A stretch of DNA of 34,092 bases. It comes from Streptococcus parasanguinis (lineage in GTDB: Bacteria; Bacillota; Bacilli; Lactobacillales; Streptococcaceae). Below, one piece after another: positions 8,858 through 17,350 of this stretch (the first letter of the stretch is position 1; each line of letters begins with the position of its first letter). A program made the translations under genes and the position numbers. The notes beneath the pieces were generated by a model, which was not told the DNA's origin, did not search any database, and saw only the letters and a list, made by a program, of their open reading frames with translations. The stretch is taken from assembly GCF_001074805.1 (NCBI RefSeq), contig NZ_JUPI01000140.1, forward strand, positions 1 through 34,092, in the 5' to 3' direction.

Positions 8858-9913
8858 ATGCAAAAGAATTCCCTCTACAATACTTCTAGTATTAGTCTCT
8901 TTCAATACCTTTTTGCGATTGCAGTGATTTTGGTGCACAGTGGTCGCTTAACTTCTTATGAGCCGGTGCATTTTGGTCTCAAGAGCATCCTTGGACGGCT
9001 AGCGGTGCCATTTTTTATCATCTGTGCTAGCTTTTTTCTTAAGCAATCCCTAAAGGATGCAAGGAAAATGAAAGCCTATCTGGTCAAAATCGTTAAAAAC
9101 TATGTATTTTGGAGTTGTGTCTATCTTCCATATGCCTGGATCTTTTTTTCTAGTCTCCAACTCCCTGTCTATCTCTTTCCAGCAGGAATCTTGATTGCTC
9201 TGGTCTATCTGGGGATGTGTTACCAACTCTGGTATATCCCAGCCTTTTTACTAGGCTGGTTTTTGGTCAATCAACTGGTCAAACGCTTGGGCATGGTTTG
9301 GGCAGGGGGGATCACCTTGCTCCTCTATTGCTGGGGCTTGATCGAGACCTATTCGGCTTATCTGGATACCACGAGTCTTCTAAAAGGCTACCAGCTCTAT
9401 AGCAACCTATTTTTCACAGCGCGAAATGGTCTCTTCTATACGCCTATTTTTATCTTTATGGGTTATTATCTGTATGATCATTTTGATTCACCAAGCTTTA
9501 GGGTTCACCGTTGGCAAAAAGTAGCTCTTGCCTTTGGACTCTTCTGTTTAGAAGGCATGATCATCTTTAGAAATGAAGGAATCGATAAGAACTTTTTCTT
9601 TCTCCTTCCTTTTGTGACCGTTTATTTTGTCAATGCCTGCCTGCGATCGTCTTTTCTAAAAACCTATGATCTACAGTATTTAAAACAGATGAGTATGGCC
9701 CTTTACTTTTCCCATCCGATCTTTATCGAGTTGGCGCGCTATGGCTTTAGGACTCTCCCTCTTTCTTATCCAGACAGAGGCAAGCTGATTTTTGTGGTGG
9801 CCTTGTTTAGCAGCCATCTCTTTGGAGTGGCCATGCTGTTGGTACGAGATAGAAGGGAAAAACAAAAGATTCCTTCAAATGGTGAAGAGTTAGATGAAAT
9901 AACCAACCAATAG
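8858..9913 (+). CDS. Membrane acyltransferase (acyltransferase 3 family)
   Basis: This 351-residue protein has about ten membrane helices. The N-terminal pattern FQYLFAIAVILVHSG carries the H that is usual in acyltransferase-3 enzymes (R/H-x10-H type), and the sixth-to-tenth helices have the family's overall layout, ending in a charged tail. Such proteins transfer acetyl or other acyl groups to cell-surface sugars or polymers. The substrate here is unknown. The gene has its own promoter and terminator and is monocistronic, so neighbours give no clue beyond general envelope modification. Confidence 0.75.
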   Translation: MQKNSLYNTSSISLFQYLFAIAVILVHSGRLTSYEPVHFGLKSILGRLAVPFFIICASFFLKQSLKDARKMKAYLVKIVKNYVFWSCVYLPYAWIFFSSLQLPVYLFPAGILIALVYLGMCYQLWYIPAFLLGWFLVNQLVKRLGMVWAGGITLLLYCWGLIETYSAYLDTTSLLKGYQLYSNLFFTARNGLFYTPIFIFMGYYLYDHFDSPSFRVHRWQKVALAFGLFCLEGMIIFRNEGIDKNFFFLLPFVTVYFVNACLRSSFLKTYDLQYLKQMSMALYFSHPIFIELARYGFRTLPLSYPDRGKLIFVVALFSSHLFGVAMLLVRDRREKQKIPSNGEELDEITNQ

Positions 9914-9924
9914 TAGGGTGTACA

Positions 9925-9955
9925 AACCTCAAACAGTTGTGTTTGAGGTTTTTTG
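9925..9955 (+). terminator. Terminator of the acyltransferase gene
   Basis: AACCTCAAAC (9925-9934) pairs with GTTTGAGGTT (9941-9950) around AGTTGT, followed by TTTT. Confidence 0.9.
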
Positions 9956-10071
9956 TATGGACAAATTAAGGGGGATAAGGATTGTTAGGCCTGCCCCACT
10001 TCATTTATAGATGTTTCATTTGATTGCCCTTGAATAGCAAGATGGGGAAATCATTACCAGATAGTGACTTA

Positions 10072-10106
10072 TAATATAGACATTAGCGCAAACAATGTCT
10101 ATATTA
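10072..10106. promoter_or_regulatory. Perfect 13-bp inverted repeat upstream of the adhesin gene
   Basis: TAATATAGACATT (10072-10084) and AATGTCTATATTA (10094-10106) flank AGCGCAAAC. No T run follows, so it is not a plain terminator. It overlaps a TATAAT at 10070-10075. It could be an operator or a 5' mRNA hairpin for the gene at 10215. The rest of 9956-10214 is AT-rich with no gene and no clear -35/-10 pair. Confidence 0.5.
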
Positions 10107-10214
10107 TTAAATATTTATTATTTAATTTGAAAAGCAATAGATATTCTAAAAAATAATTGATAAAATTAAAAGGAGGGCCTTTTTGGAAGGCTAACAAAAG
10201 TAAGGAGATAAAAC

Positions 10215-13200
10215 ATGAAAAAGCTTAGTTCATTATGGAAAACATTTTTGAAAAAAGGTTTTGCCATTTTAACGATTCTCATGATGCTAGGCCAGATTGG
10301 TCAAGGGGCTGTAACTGCCTATGCCAACCAGCTAGCAGTTGGAGATAACGGAGCCTTAGATGTTACCCTCTTGTATGGGGACAAACAAGACCATCCAGGT
10401 GGCATGTCCTATTTTACAGGGGATACCATGTCTGGCTATATCCAGATTACCCCTAAAAATTTGACAACCGACATTAACGATGTCGCGATTACTTTGAAAG
10501 TACCAGGCAAGTACCTCAGAGAAGTCAGCATTCCAGACTTTAATAGTGCCTCAGAGCATGATAAACCAACGGTAACAAAGGTTGGTGATGATTATCAAGT
10601 CACCCTTCACTTTAGCAATTACCAAAAATCAGAAGTGTTGACCTTGCCTTTTATCGGGAGGTTTACAATCGGGTATCCACCGACGAATTACTCGCTAGAT
10701 ATCACAGGAACATTGAACATCAATGGGCAAGAAACAGCGCTCAATGATATCATTTGGAAGCCTAAGTACAACGATTATCGTTTCACCAAGTACATCAACC
10801 AAAACTTGAACGAAGCCATGTCTAAGGACTATGCGGAAGCAATGCCAGGTATTGTCAAAGGTGCGGATGGAAAGAACTATATTGAAACACCAACTTCTGT
10901 CCCATTTGCCTTCCAATTGGACGGAATGCGTGGTCAATACGGTGGTCAATACCGTCAGTTAGAATCAGCAACGATCACTGATAAGTTACCAACCTATACA
11001 GATAAGAGTGGGCAGACTCGCACAGCTGTTCTTGATACAACCAAGTCTGAAGGCTGGGTAGACAATGGAGATGGTACCGTTACGAAGACTTTCAAGGCGG
11101 ATGCAAGCAACAATCCAGCAGCTTATCACCAAGAATTTATGACCAAAATCAAGGATACTAGTTACCTCTACTTGAAATTCCCTGATTTGGTCTTAGAAAA
11201 AGACCAAACCCTCAAGGACGTCCTTAGCAAGGATTTGACCAATACTGGTAGCATCGTAGGAATTCCTGCCAACCGTGGAGAGGGAGAACCAGATATTACA
11301 GCGGAAGATTCCCTTATTTTCCGTTTGACTTCACGTGACCTTGAAGGGGCTGGAAGCTTTGCCAAACGGGCGGATGGGGATGTTTATGACTCAACCGAAT
11401 ACAAGTCTGCTAATTATAAATGGTACCTAAATTTCGCCAACAATACCCCTTCACCGCAGAAGAATTTTGTCTTTTACGATGAGACTGTGGACCCTCGCTT
11501 GAAGTTTACCAGGATCGATTATAGTCGCCTGATGGAAGGAAACTATGGGATTGGGAAACAAATCCATACCATTGTCAAACGAATTATCTTGACCATGGAG
11601 GATGGTAGCACCAAAGAAATCCAGTCAGAAGCAGATAAAGATGGAAACGGTCTAATTGATTTGACCAAGTATGGAACGGTTGTCGGCTGGCGGATGGAAA
11701 TGAAGGATGATTTTGTCCTTCCATCTGGTCAAGGAATTCGCCTCAATACCTATACAAGCTTTAAGGATCCAGAAAAGACTCGTTACGATGAAAACGATGC
11801 GACCAAAAATGTCTACAAGAATACAGGCCGTGTGACTTATAAAACACAGTCAAACGTTGCCAAAGATCAGTCAGCAGATTGGAGCTTTAAGCTGATTCCT
11901 ATGAAGGAAAGCTTTGAAATTGCAAAAACGACTGATTACAATGATGTTCGCTATACTGATGGACAAAATATTCGTTTTGGTTTGATGGCAACCAAAGTAG
12001 TTTTAGATCCTGATAAGAATTATGGAGACCTACGGATTATTGATCTTTATGATCCGAATACCCTTAAAGTCGATTTTAAAGATTTTGAGAGAAACCTTGC
12101 CTCTAGTGAAAAAGGTATGAAATTCCTTAAGAGCTACGAGGTCATTGAAAATTACCACAATTCAGGTCGAACCGCTATTGTGATGCATTTGGACCAAAAA
12201 GAGTTTATTAAAGCTTCTCTTATGGATCTTAATCGTGTGCGTTTACCGTTTATCGTAGCCGATTTAAAAGGAAAAGATGACGGTGGAATCTTCACCAATA
12301 AAGTATATGTGGCAGGAGACGGAATCCACGATCTTGAAAATGCCAACCCTGATCGAGTTACCGAAGATGTCTATGACTTAAACGGGAATGGATCAACAAC
12401 CGATAAGATTCCTTATGCTCAATCAAATTATACGATTGTCGCAGCAGAAGGGATCTATGCTCGCAAATACATTGCTAAAAATGATGATCTATCCGATGCA
12501 TCTACTGTTACTCGTACCTTCAAACCTGGTGAAACCTTTAACTACAAGATCACCATTAAAAACAATACAGACAAGCCAGTCGAAGACGGAGTTGTTTACG
12601 ATGCTCTACCAAAAGTACACGATGTCAATACCCTAGATGGGTCAAATCGTTTGACGGAATATACGGTTAGTCTTCGTGGACCTATAGCTGCCCCTGAAGG
12701 TTGGACAGTCTACTACACGACAGATCCTAGTGTCACAAGTGACACCATGGAGCAGGCTGCAGATAAGGATATCTGGACGACAGCTGTAGCAGATTACAGT
12801 CAAGTGACGGGTATCAAGTTTGTGGCTGATAAAGGAACGACGATCCCAGCCCGTAGTGAAGCAAACTTTGGTGTCCCAGTTGTTAACCCAACTGAGTTGA
12901 CAAACGACGTCAAAGACTTGATGCAAAAACGTACCAAAGATAATGAAGACAACGGTGGACGTTCCGGTGTAGTCCAAGCCCATAACCAATTTGGATACAA
13001 GGCTAAAGGCCACGAAGGAAACCGTGAGTCCAATACCGTAACAGCACAAATCTTCTCAGCAGCTTTCCAAGTCAAGAAAGTCGATAAGGACAATCCGAAG
13101 AAAGTCCTTGAAGGTGCTACATTCACCTTAACAGATGCAAATGGAGCTGTTGTTGCGACGGCAACTTCTGATAAGAATGGAGAACTTTCCTTTAACACCT

Positions 13201-15614
13201 TAACAGAAGGAAACTATACGCTCAAAGAAACCAAAGCACCTGCAAATTACAAGTTGGATGAAACAGATCATGCAGTGGTTGTGACCTATGATGCAGACAA
13301 GCAAATCTACCACGTCACGGTGGATGGAAAAGCTGTCGGCTCAAAAGCTCTTCCTCTAGAAATCGCGAATGAAGCAGATATCAAGTATATAGATCTTGAA
13401 GCTTCAAAAGTTTGGGATGACCAAGACAACCAAGAAGGGCTTCGCCCATCAAATGTGGAATTCCAACTCTATAAGAACGGAAAAGCGCAAGGAAAACCAG
13501 TCACGGTCTCCGCTGCAACGGACTGGAAAGCTCACTTTTCGAACCTTCCAGATAAAGACAGCAATGGCAAGCTCAATACCTATACGGTCAAAGAAGTGAA
13601 AGTACCGACTCATTATACGGTTGATACAGAAGAAGCCAGCTTTACAGATGGAAAAGCAACCATCACCAATAAACGCACTCCTGAGACCACGACAGTTACC
13701 GTCAAGAAAGTCTGGGATGATGCCGATAACCAAGACGGTCTTCGACCTACAACTATCAAAGTTCACCTCTTAGCCAATGGAAAAGAAGTGCAATCAATCG
13801 ATCTTGCTGGTCAAGGAAATGAATGGAACTATACCTTCACAGACCTCCCCGTCTATAAAGATGGTCAAAAAGTTGTCTACACAGTGACTGAGGATAAAGT
13901 GGACAATTACACCACTAAGATTGATGGAACAACGATCACCAATAGCTACAAACCTGGTAAGACAAGCCTCACCGTTACCAAAAACTGGGAAGATGCCAAT
14001 AACCAAGATGGCCTCCGTCCAAAAACGATTAAGGTTCAATTGTATGCTGGGGATGAAAAAGTTGGTCAATCTGTTGAATTGTCAGCAGATAACAAATGGA
14101 CCCATACCTTCTCAAACCTAGACGAGAAGAAAGCTGGCCAAGTTATCAACTATACCGTCAAAGAAATCGATGTCCCAGAAGGCTACACCCAAGCCGTCGA
14201 AGCAACGAATCCAGGCCAAGTAGTCGTGACCAATACGCACGCTCCAGAAAAGACCAAAGTAGAAGTGAGCAAGAAGTGGGAAGATGCTGATAACCAAGAT
14301 GGTCTACGCCCAGCCAACATTCAAGTTCAATTGTACAAAGATGGCGTTCCTACTGACCAAGTATTAGAACTTTCTGCAGCGAATGATTGGAAAGGTGCAT
14401 TTGAAAACCTTGATGCCAAGGCAACTGGAAAAGCCGTTACTTATACGGTTAAAGAAGTAGCTGTCCCAGATGGTTACAAAGTGACGGTAAATGATAAGGA
14501 CAAGGCGAATGTTGTCTTGACAAACACGCATGAACCAGCTCTTACAGAGATGAAAGTCACTAAGAAGTGGGATGATGCCAATGACCAAGATGGCCTCCGT
14601 CCAAAATCCATTAAGGTTCAACTCTATGCTGGTGATGAAAAAGTAGGAGATCCAGTTGAATTGTCAGCGGACAATAAGTGGACCCACACCTTCAGCAAGT
14701 TGCCTGAAAAGAAAGCTGGCCAAGCCATTAGCTATCGTGTGGAAGAAGTGGCTGTTCCTGAAGACTACCAAGTAACTGCTGATACCTCTGATCCTGCTCA
14801 CACGATCTTGACCAATACGCATACGCCAGCGGTGATCGATATTCCAGTGACCAAGATTTGGAATGACCAAGACAATCAAGATGGTCTTCGCCCAGCAAGT
14901 ATCGTGGTAAATCTTCTAGCCAATGGTGAAAAAGTTGCCCAAAAAGAACTCACCAATGCGACAGATTGGAAAGAGAACTTTACAGGTCTTCCAAAATTCA
15001 AGGATGGTAAAGAAATCGTCTATACAATTCAAGAAGAGAAAGTAGCTGAATATACAACTGCGATCGATCAAGCTGCTTATACCATTACCAACACCCATGC
15101 ACCTGGTAAGACAAGCATCACTGTTACCAAGAAGTGGGATGATGAGAATGACAAGGATGGTCTTCGTCCGAAGAACATTCACGTTCAGCTCTATGCTAAT
15201 GATCAAAGAGTTGGCCAAGAAATAGAATTATCAGCTGAAAACAAGTGGACCCATACCTTTGCAGATTTGGATGAAAAAGCAAATGGAAACACAATCACTT
15301 ATACAGTGAGAGAAGTCAGTGTTCCAAAGGGCTATGAAGCTCGTAATGACGAGGATGGTAAAGGAAATGTGGTGATTACAAACAAGCATGTTCCAAAAGA
15401 AACTCCGAAACAACCAACTCCGCCAAGTTCATCTGAACCAAAGAAACCGGGTCAACCCGAACCTAAAAAACCAAGCCAACCAGAGCCGAAGAAACCAGGT
15501 AAAATCTTAGGATTCTTACCAAATACGGGTACGACGATCTCTATCATTAGTCTTGTCTTAGCCTTTGTCTTGGCAAGTATCGCTGTTTATATTTTGAAGA
15601 AAAAGAAAAAATAA
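10215..15614 (+). CDS. Giant LPXTG surface adhesin with seven Cna_B repeats
   Basis: This 1799-residue cell-wall protein starts with a signal peptide (about 1-38) and a large N-terminal adhesive region (about 40-930) ending in a DUF11-like beta domain. A SpaA-type domain follows (about 949-1055), then seven Cna_B domains starting near 1057, 1158, 1249, 1346, 1443, 1540 and 1632. Each begins with a variant of VTKKWDD.NDQDGLRP and has the lysine, YTVKE glutamate and TNTH asparagine that form intramolecular isopeptide bonds. A Pro/Lys-rich wall spacer, LPNTG at about 1768, a membrane helix and KKKKK follow for sortase anchoring. AAGGAG lies 8 bases before the ATG. It is probably a host-binding stalk protein. 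The ligand is unknown. It is intact, with no frameshift seen. Confidence 0.92.
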   Translation: MKKLSSLWKTFLKKGFAILTILMMLGQIGQGAVTAYANQLAVGDNGALDVTLLYGDKQDHPGGMSYFTGDTMSGYIQITPKNLTTDINDVAITLKVPGKYLREVSIPDFNSASEHDKPTVTKVGDDYQVTLHFSNYQKSEVLTLPFIGRFTIGYPPTNYSLDITGTLNINGQETALNDIIWKPKYNDYRFTKYINQNLNEAMSKDYAEAMPGIVKGADGKNYIETPTSVPFAFQLDGMRGQYGGQYRQLESATITDKLPTYTDKSGQTRTAVLDTTKSEGWVDNGDGTVTKTFKADASNNPAAYHQEFMTKIKDTSYLYLKFPDLVLEKDQTLKDVLSKDLTNTGSIVGIPANRGEGEPDITAEDSLIFRLTSRDLEGAGSFAKRADGDVYDSTEYKSANYKWYLNFANNTPSPQKNFVFYDETVDPRLKFTRIDYSRLMEGNYGIGKQIHTIVKRIILTMEDGSTKEIQSEADKDGNGLIDLTKYGTVVGWRMEMKDDFVLPSGQGIRLNTYTSFKDPEKTRYDENDATKNVYKNTGRVTYKTQSNVAKDQSADWSFKLIPMKESFEIAKTTDYNDVRYTDGQNIRFGLMATKVVLDPDKNYGDLRIIDLYDPNTLKVDFKDFERNLASSEKGMKFLKSYEVIENYHNSGRTAIVMHLDQKEFIKASLMDLNRVRLPFIVADLKGKDDGGIFTNKVYVAGDGIHDLENANPDRVTEDVYDLNGNGSTTDKIPYAQSNYTIVAAEGIYARKYIAKNDDLSDASTVTRTFKPGETFNYKITIKNNTDKPVEDGVVYDALPKVHDVNTLDGSNRLTEYTVSLRGPIAAPEGWTVYYTTDPSVTSDTMEQAADKDIWTTAVADYSQVTGIKFVADKGTTIPARSEANFGVPVVNPTELTNDVKDLMQKRTKDNEDNGGRSGVVQAHNQFGYKAKGHEGNRESNTVTAQIFSAAFQVKKVDKDNPKKVLEGATFTLTDANGAVVATATSDKNGELSFNTLTEGNYTLKETKAPANYKLDETDHAVVVTYDADKQIYHVTVDGKAVGSKALPLEIANEADIKYIDLEASKVWDDQDNQEGLRPSNVEFQLYKNGKAQGKPVTVSAATDWKAHFSNLPDKDSNGKLNTYTVKEVKVPTHYTVDTEEASFTDGKATITNKRTPETTTVTVKKVWDDADNQDGLRPTTIKVHLLANGKEVQSIDLAGQGNEWNYTFTDLPVYKDGQKVVYTVTEDKVDNYTTKIDGTTITNSYKPGKTSLTVTKNWEDANNQDGLRPKTIKVQLYAGDEKVGQSVELSADNKWTHTFSNLDEKKAGQVINYTVKEIDVPEGYTQAVEATNPGQVVVTNTHAPEKTKVEVSKKWEDADNQDGLRPANIQVQLYKDGVPTDQVLELSAANDWKGAFENLDAKATGKAVTYTVKEVAVPDGYKVTVNDKDKANVVLTNTHEPALTEMKVTKKWDDANDQDGLRPKSIKVQLYAGDEKVGDPVELSADNKWTHTFSKLPEKKAGQAISYRVEEVAVPEDYQVTADTSDPAHTILTNTHTPAVIDIPVTKIWNDQDNQDGLRPASIVVNLLANGEKVAQKELTNATDWKENFTGLPKFKDGKEIVYTIQEEKVAEYTTAIDQAAYTITNTHAPGKTSITVTKKWDDENDKDGLRPKNIHVQLYANDQRVGQEIELSAENKWTHTFADLDEKANGNTITYTVREVSVPKGYEARNDEDGKGNVVITNKHVPKETPKQPTPPSSSEPKKPGQPEPKKPSQPEPKKPGKILGFLPNTGTTISIISLVLAFVLASIAVYILKKKKK
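13061..15400 (+). repeat. SpaA plus seven tandem Cna_B coding repeats
   Basis: Seven units of about 91-101 codons. Units 3, 5 and 7 are closest to each other (VQLYAGDEKVG, DNKWTHTF). Units 2 and 6 form a second, shorter type (LLANG, YKDG..VVYT, EYTT.ID). The pair 2-3 resembles the pair 6-7 across the junction, so a two-unit block seems to have been duplicated. Confidence 0.85.
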
Positions 15615-15631
15615 GCTAGTCTAAAATGAAG

Positions 15632-15660
15632 CAAACACCAGAAATGGTGTTTGTTTTTGT
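15632..15660 (+). terminator. Terminator of the adhesin gene
   Basis: CAAACACCA (15632-15640) and TGGTGTTTG (15645-15653) around GAAA, followed by TTTTTGTT. Confidence 0.92.
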
Positions 15661-15693
15661 TCTTCTGGCCTTAAATGATTGGATGATGGGGGG

Positions 15694-15713
15694 ACAACCC
15701 TTTCAATTAGGGT
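15694..15713. other. Small hairpin between adhesin terminator and ECF promoter
   Basis: AACCCT and AGGGTT flank TTCAATT, and a second AACCC near 15730 could compete for the same arm. The 15661-15770 stretch holds no gene, and I see no 5' piece of pnuC in it. Function unknown. Confidence 0.3.
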
Positions 15714-15770
15714 TAGGGGAGTAGTTGAAACCCATTTTCCGAACATTTTCAAGAAAATTTTAAAAAATCC

Positions 15771-15798
15771 TTGACATTTTAGGGAAAGGGAGTATGAT
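15771..15798 (+). promoter_or_regulatory. Promoter of the ECF transporter operon
   Basis: A perfect TTGACA (15771-15776), a 16-bp spacer and TATGAT (15793-15798). Transcription should start near 15805, leaving a leader of about 150 bases before the first gene. Confidence 0.8.
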
Positions 15799-15804
15799 TA
15801 ATTG

Positions 15805-15956
15805 TGAACTGTTGAACAAGTGTTTTCAAGGAGAGGATCCGATGTCGACTAAGGTGATTCTGCTAGAATGAAGGCAGTTCAACCATAAAAATCTATAGAG
15901 CGTTGCGTCCGAAAGTCTAAACAGACACGGCTCTTTAAAAACAAAAGGAGAAGATT
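15805..15956 (+). promoter_or_regulatory. Structured 5' leader of the ECF operon, class unknown
   Basis: A 9-bp stem can form from TGAACTGTT (15805-15813) and GGCAGTTCA (15873-15881). An alternative register pairs GTTGAAC (15811-15817) with GTTCAAC (15877-15883), so the two exclude each other. Between them lies a small ORF with a strong ribosome site. Downstream, AGAGC (15897-15901) and GCTCT flank an imperfect stem followed by only TTT, a weak attenuator-like hairpin. I could not match it to TPP, FMN, THF, preQ1, cobalamin, SAM or T-box consensus features. It could be a riboswitch, a peptide attenuator, or neither. Confidence 0.5.
15842..15871 (+). CDS. Candidate leader peptide (uORF), 9 residues
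   Basis: ATG at 15842 to TGA at 15869-15871 encodes MSTKVILLE. The sequence AAGGAGAGG lies just before it, giving an AGGAG core 8 bases from the ATG, as good a ribosome site as the real genes here. It sits inside the main leader stem and ahead of an attenuator-like hairpin. Translating it would melt the stem. There is no run of a single amino-acid codon beyond ILL. It may be chance. Confidence 0.4.
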   Translation: MSTKVILLE

Positions 15957-16559
15957 ATGAAAACAGAACCGATTCATCGTACCAGTATGTGGAAATTTAA
16001 GTTAAGTGCTGCCACCATGACTTTGATTCCCGCTGCCGTGGGGATTAACTATGTTGCTAAAGCCTTGGCGGAGGGGTTAAAGTTGCCCGTTTGGCTGGGG
16101 TCTTTGGGAACCTTTCTTGCCAGCATGTTGGCTGGGCCGGTTGCCGGTGCCATCAGTGGTTTCATCAACAATGTGATCTATGGGCTGACCTTATCGCCAA
16201 TTTCAACCGTGTATGCGATTACCAGCATCGGAATTGGGATTGCTGTCGGAGTTTTGCACGCCAATGGGTGGTTCTCGTCAGCGCGACGAGTATTTGTTTC
16301 TGCTATTATTATTGCCATAGTTTCAGCTGTCATTTCAACGCCACTCAACGTCATCTTTTGGGGTGGTCAGACCGGTATCGCTTGGGGTGACTCATTGTTT
16401 GCGGTAATGGTCGCCAATCATGCACCAGTGTGGCTGGCCTCATTTACCGATGAGTTTGTCTTGGATATTTTGGATAAAGTCTGCGTGGCCTACCTGGCAT
16501 TCTTCATCTATCGTCAGCTGCCGAAGCGGATGGTGCACTTCTTTAGCGGTGATAAATGA
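15957..16559 (+). CDS. ECF transporter substrate-binding S component
   Basis: This 200-residue integral membrane protein has about six helices, the size of ECF S components. TM1 carries small residues spaced for docking to EcfT (SAATMTLIPAAVG). Other visible features are GPVAGAISGFINNVIYG, STPLNVIFWGG and a late acidic motif DEFVLDILDK. It should capture a vitamin-like or nucleoside-like small molecule. I cannot assign the ligand and do not claim RibU, ThiT, NiaX or another named class. AAGGAG precedes the ATG. Its ATGATG stop/start overlaps the EcfT gene. GC content is higher than in the flanking genes, suggesting transfer, perhaps from a lactobacillus. Confidence 0.8.
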   Translation: MKTEPIHRTSMWKFKLSAATMTLIPAAVGINYVAKALAEGLKLPVWLGSLGTFLASMLAGPVAGAISGFINNVIYGLTLSPISTVYAITSIGIGIAVGVLHANGWFSSARRVFVSAIIIAIVSAVISTPLNVIFWGGQTGIAWGDSLFAVMVANHAPVWLASFTDEFVLDILDKVCVAYLAFFIYRQLPKRMVHFFSGDK

Positions 16560-17350
16560 TGACTGATCAAACATTGATTTCTGGAGCGCCACGGGTCAAG
16601 CTCAAGTGGTACCAGGTGATCGATCCGATTACTAAGCTCTTGTTCATCTTGGACATGACGTTGTTGAGCTTTGCCAGTATGAATTTATTACTTCAGGCCG
16701 GATTAATTCTTGTCGCAACACTGCTATTGTTATTTTCCAAATTGAGTTCTACCATCTTTAAGGCGCTGGGATTCAGTCTGTTTCTGATTTGCACCATGCT
16801 GATCATCCAAGGGTTATTTTACAGTCGGAATCAAACTGTGCTGTTCTCTGTGCTTGGGGTGTCGTTCTACAAAGAAGGCCTGATTTACGCCACCACTCTG
16901 GGTTGTCGAGTATTGGTGATTATTTTGACCAGTGGCTTTTTTATGGTGACCACGAGTATTTCAGAAAACGCGGCCTATTTGGAACTGTCCGGATTGTCTT
17001 ATAAAACCGTCTACGTTCTGATGTCGGTGTGTTATATTTTGCCGGAAATGATGCGCAATATGCGGAAAATCCAGCAGGCACAAAAAGTTCGCGGAACCAA
17101 TCCGCAAAAAACGTTGATTCAGAAATTAAAGTCAGTCCTGCCGGTTCTAATTCCATTGGTGATTAAGACATTGGATCAATCGATGGCGCGGTCGATTTCT
17201 CTCCAACTGAGAGGTTTTGATAATCCCAACCGGACTGTCAGAACCTCCCAGCGCGTGTATCGCCTGTCGCGGACGCTGCACATTGGTCTGACTGGATTGG
17301 CAATTTTATTGATTGGGTGGAAGATATGGACGAAGATAAACGGATTGTAA
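16556..17350 (+). CDS. ecfT: ECF transporter transmembrane component
   Basis: This 264-residue protein has about five membrane helices, then a cytosolic coupling region with two Arg-Gly motifs, KVRGTNP and QLRGFD, variants of the Ala-Arg-Gly coupling motifs that contact the two ATPases. It begins inside the S-component stop region (ATG at 16556, a second ATG at 16559) and its end overlaps the first ATPase gene, so the operon is tightly coupled. Having its own T and A subunits next to a single S gene marks this as a dedicated (group I) ECF transporter that does not depend on the shared EcfAAT module. Confidence 0.88.
   Translation: MMTDQTLISGAPRVKLKWYQVIDPITKLLFILDMTLLSFASMNLLLQAGLILVATLLLLFSKLSSTIFKALGFSLFLICTMLIIQGLFYSRNQTVLFSVLGVSFYKEGLIYATTLGCRVLVIILTSGFFMVTTSISENAAYLELSGLSYKTVYVLMSVCYILPEMMRNMRKIQQAQKVRGTNPQKTLIQKLKSVLPVLIPLVIKTLDQSMARSISLQLRGFDNPNRTVRTSQRVYRLSRTLHIGLTGLAILLIGWKIWTKINGL

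Noticed and set aside
13387-15400. Regular repeats considered as a CRISPR or minisatellite array
   Set aside because: The period is about 91-101 codons and in frame, with protein-level conservation of Cna_B motifs. There are no short palindromic repeats and no cas genes.
15805-15956. Assigning the ECF leader to a named riboswitch and the S component to a named vitamin
   Set aside because: I could not match the conserved cores of TPP, FMN, THF, cobalamin, preQ1 or SAM classes. I do not recall the NAD+-II consensus well enough to confirm or exclude it, so no ligand is claimed.
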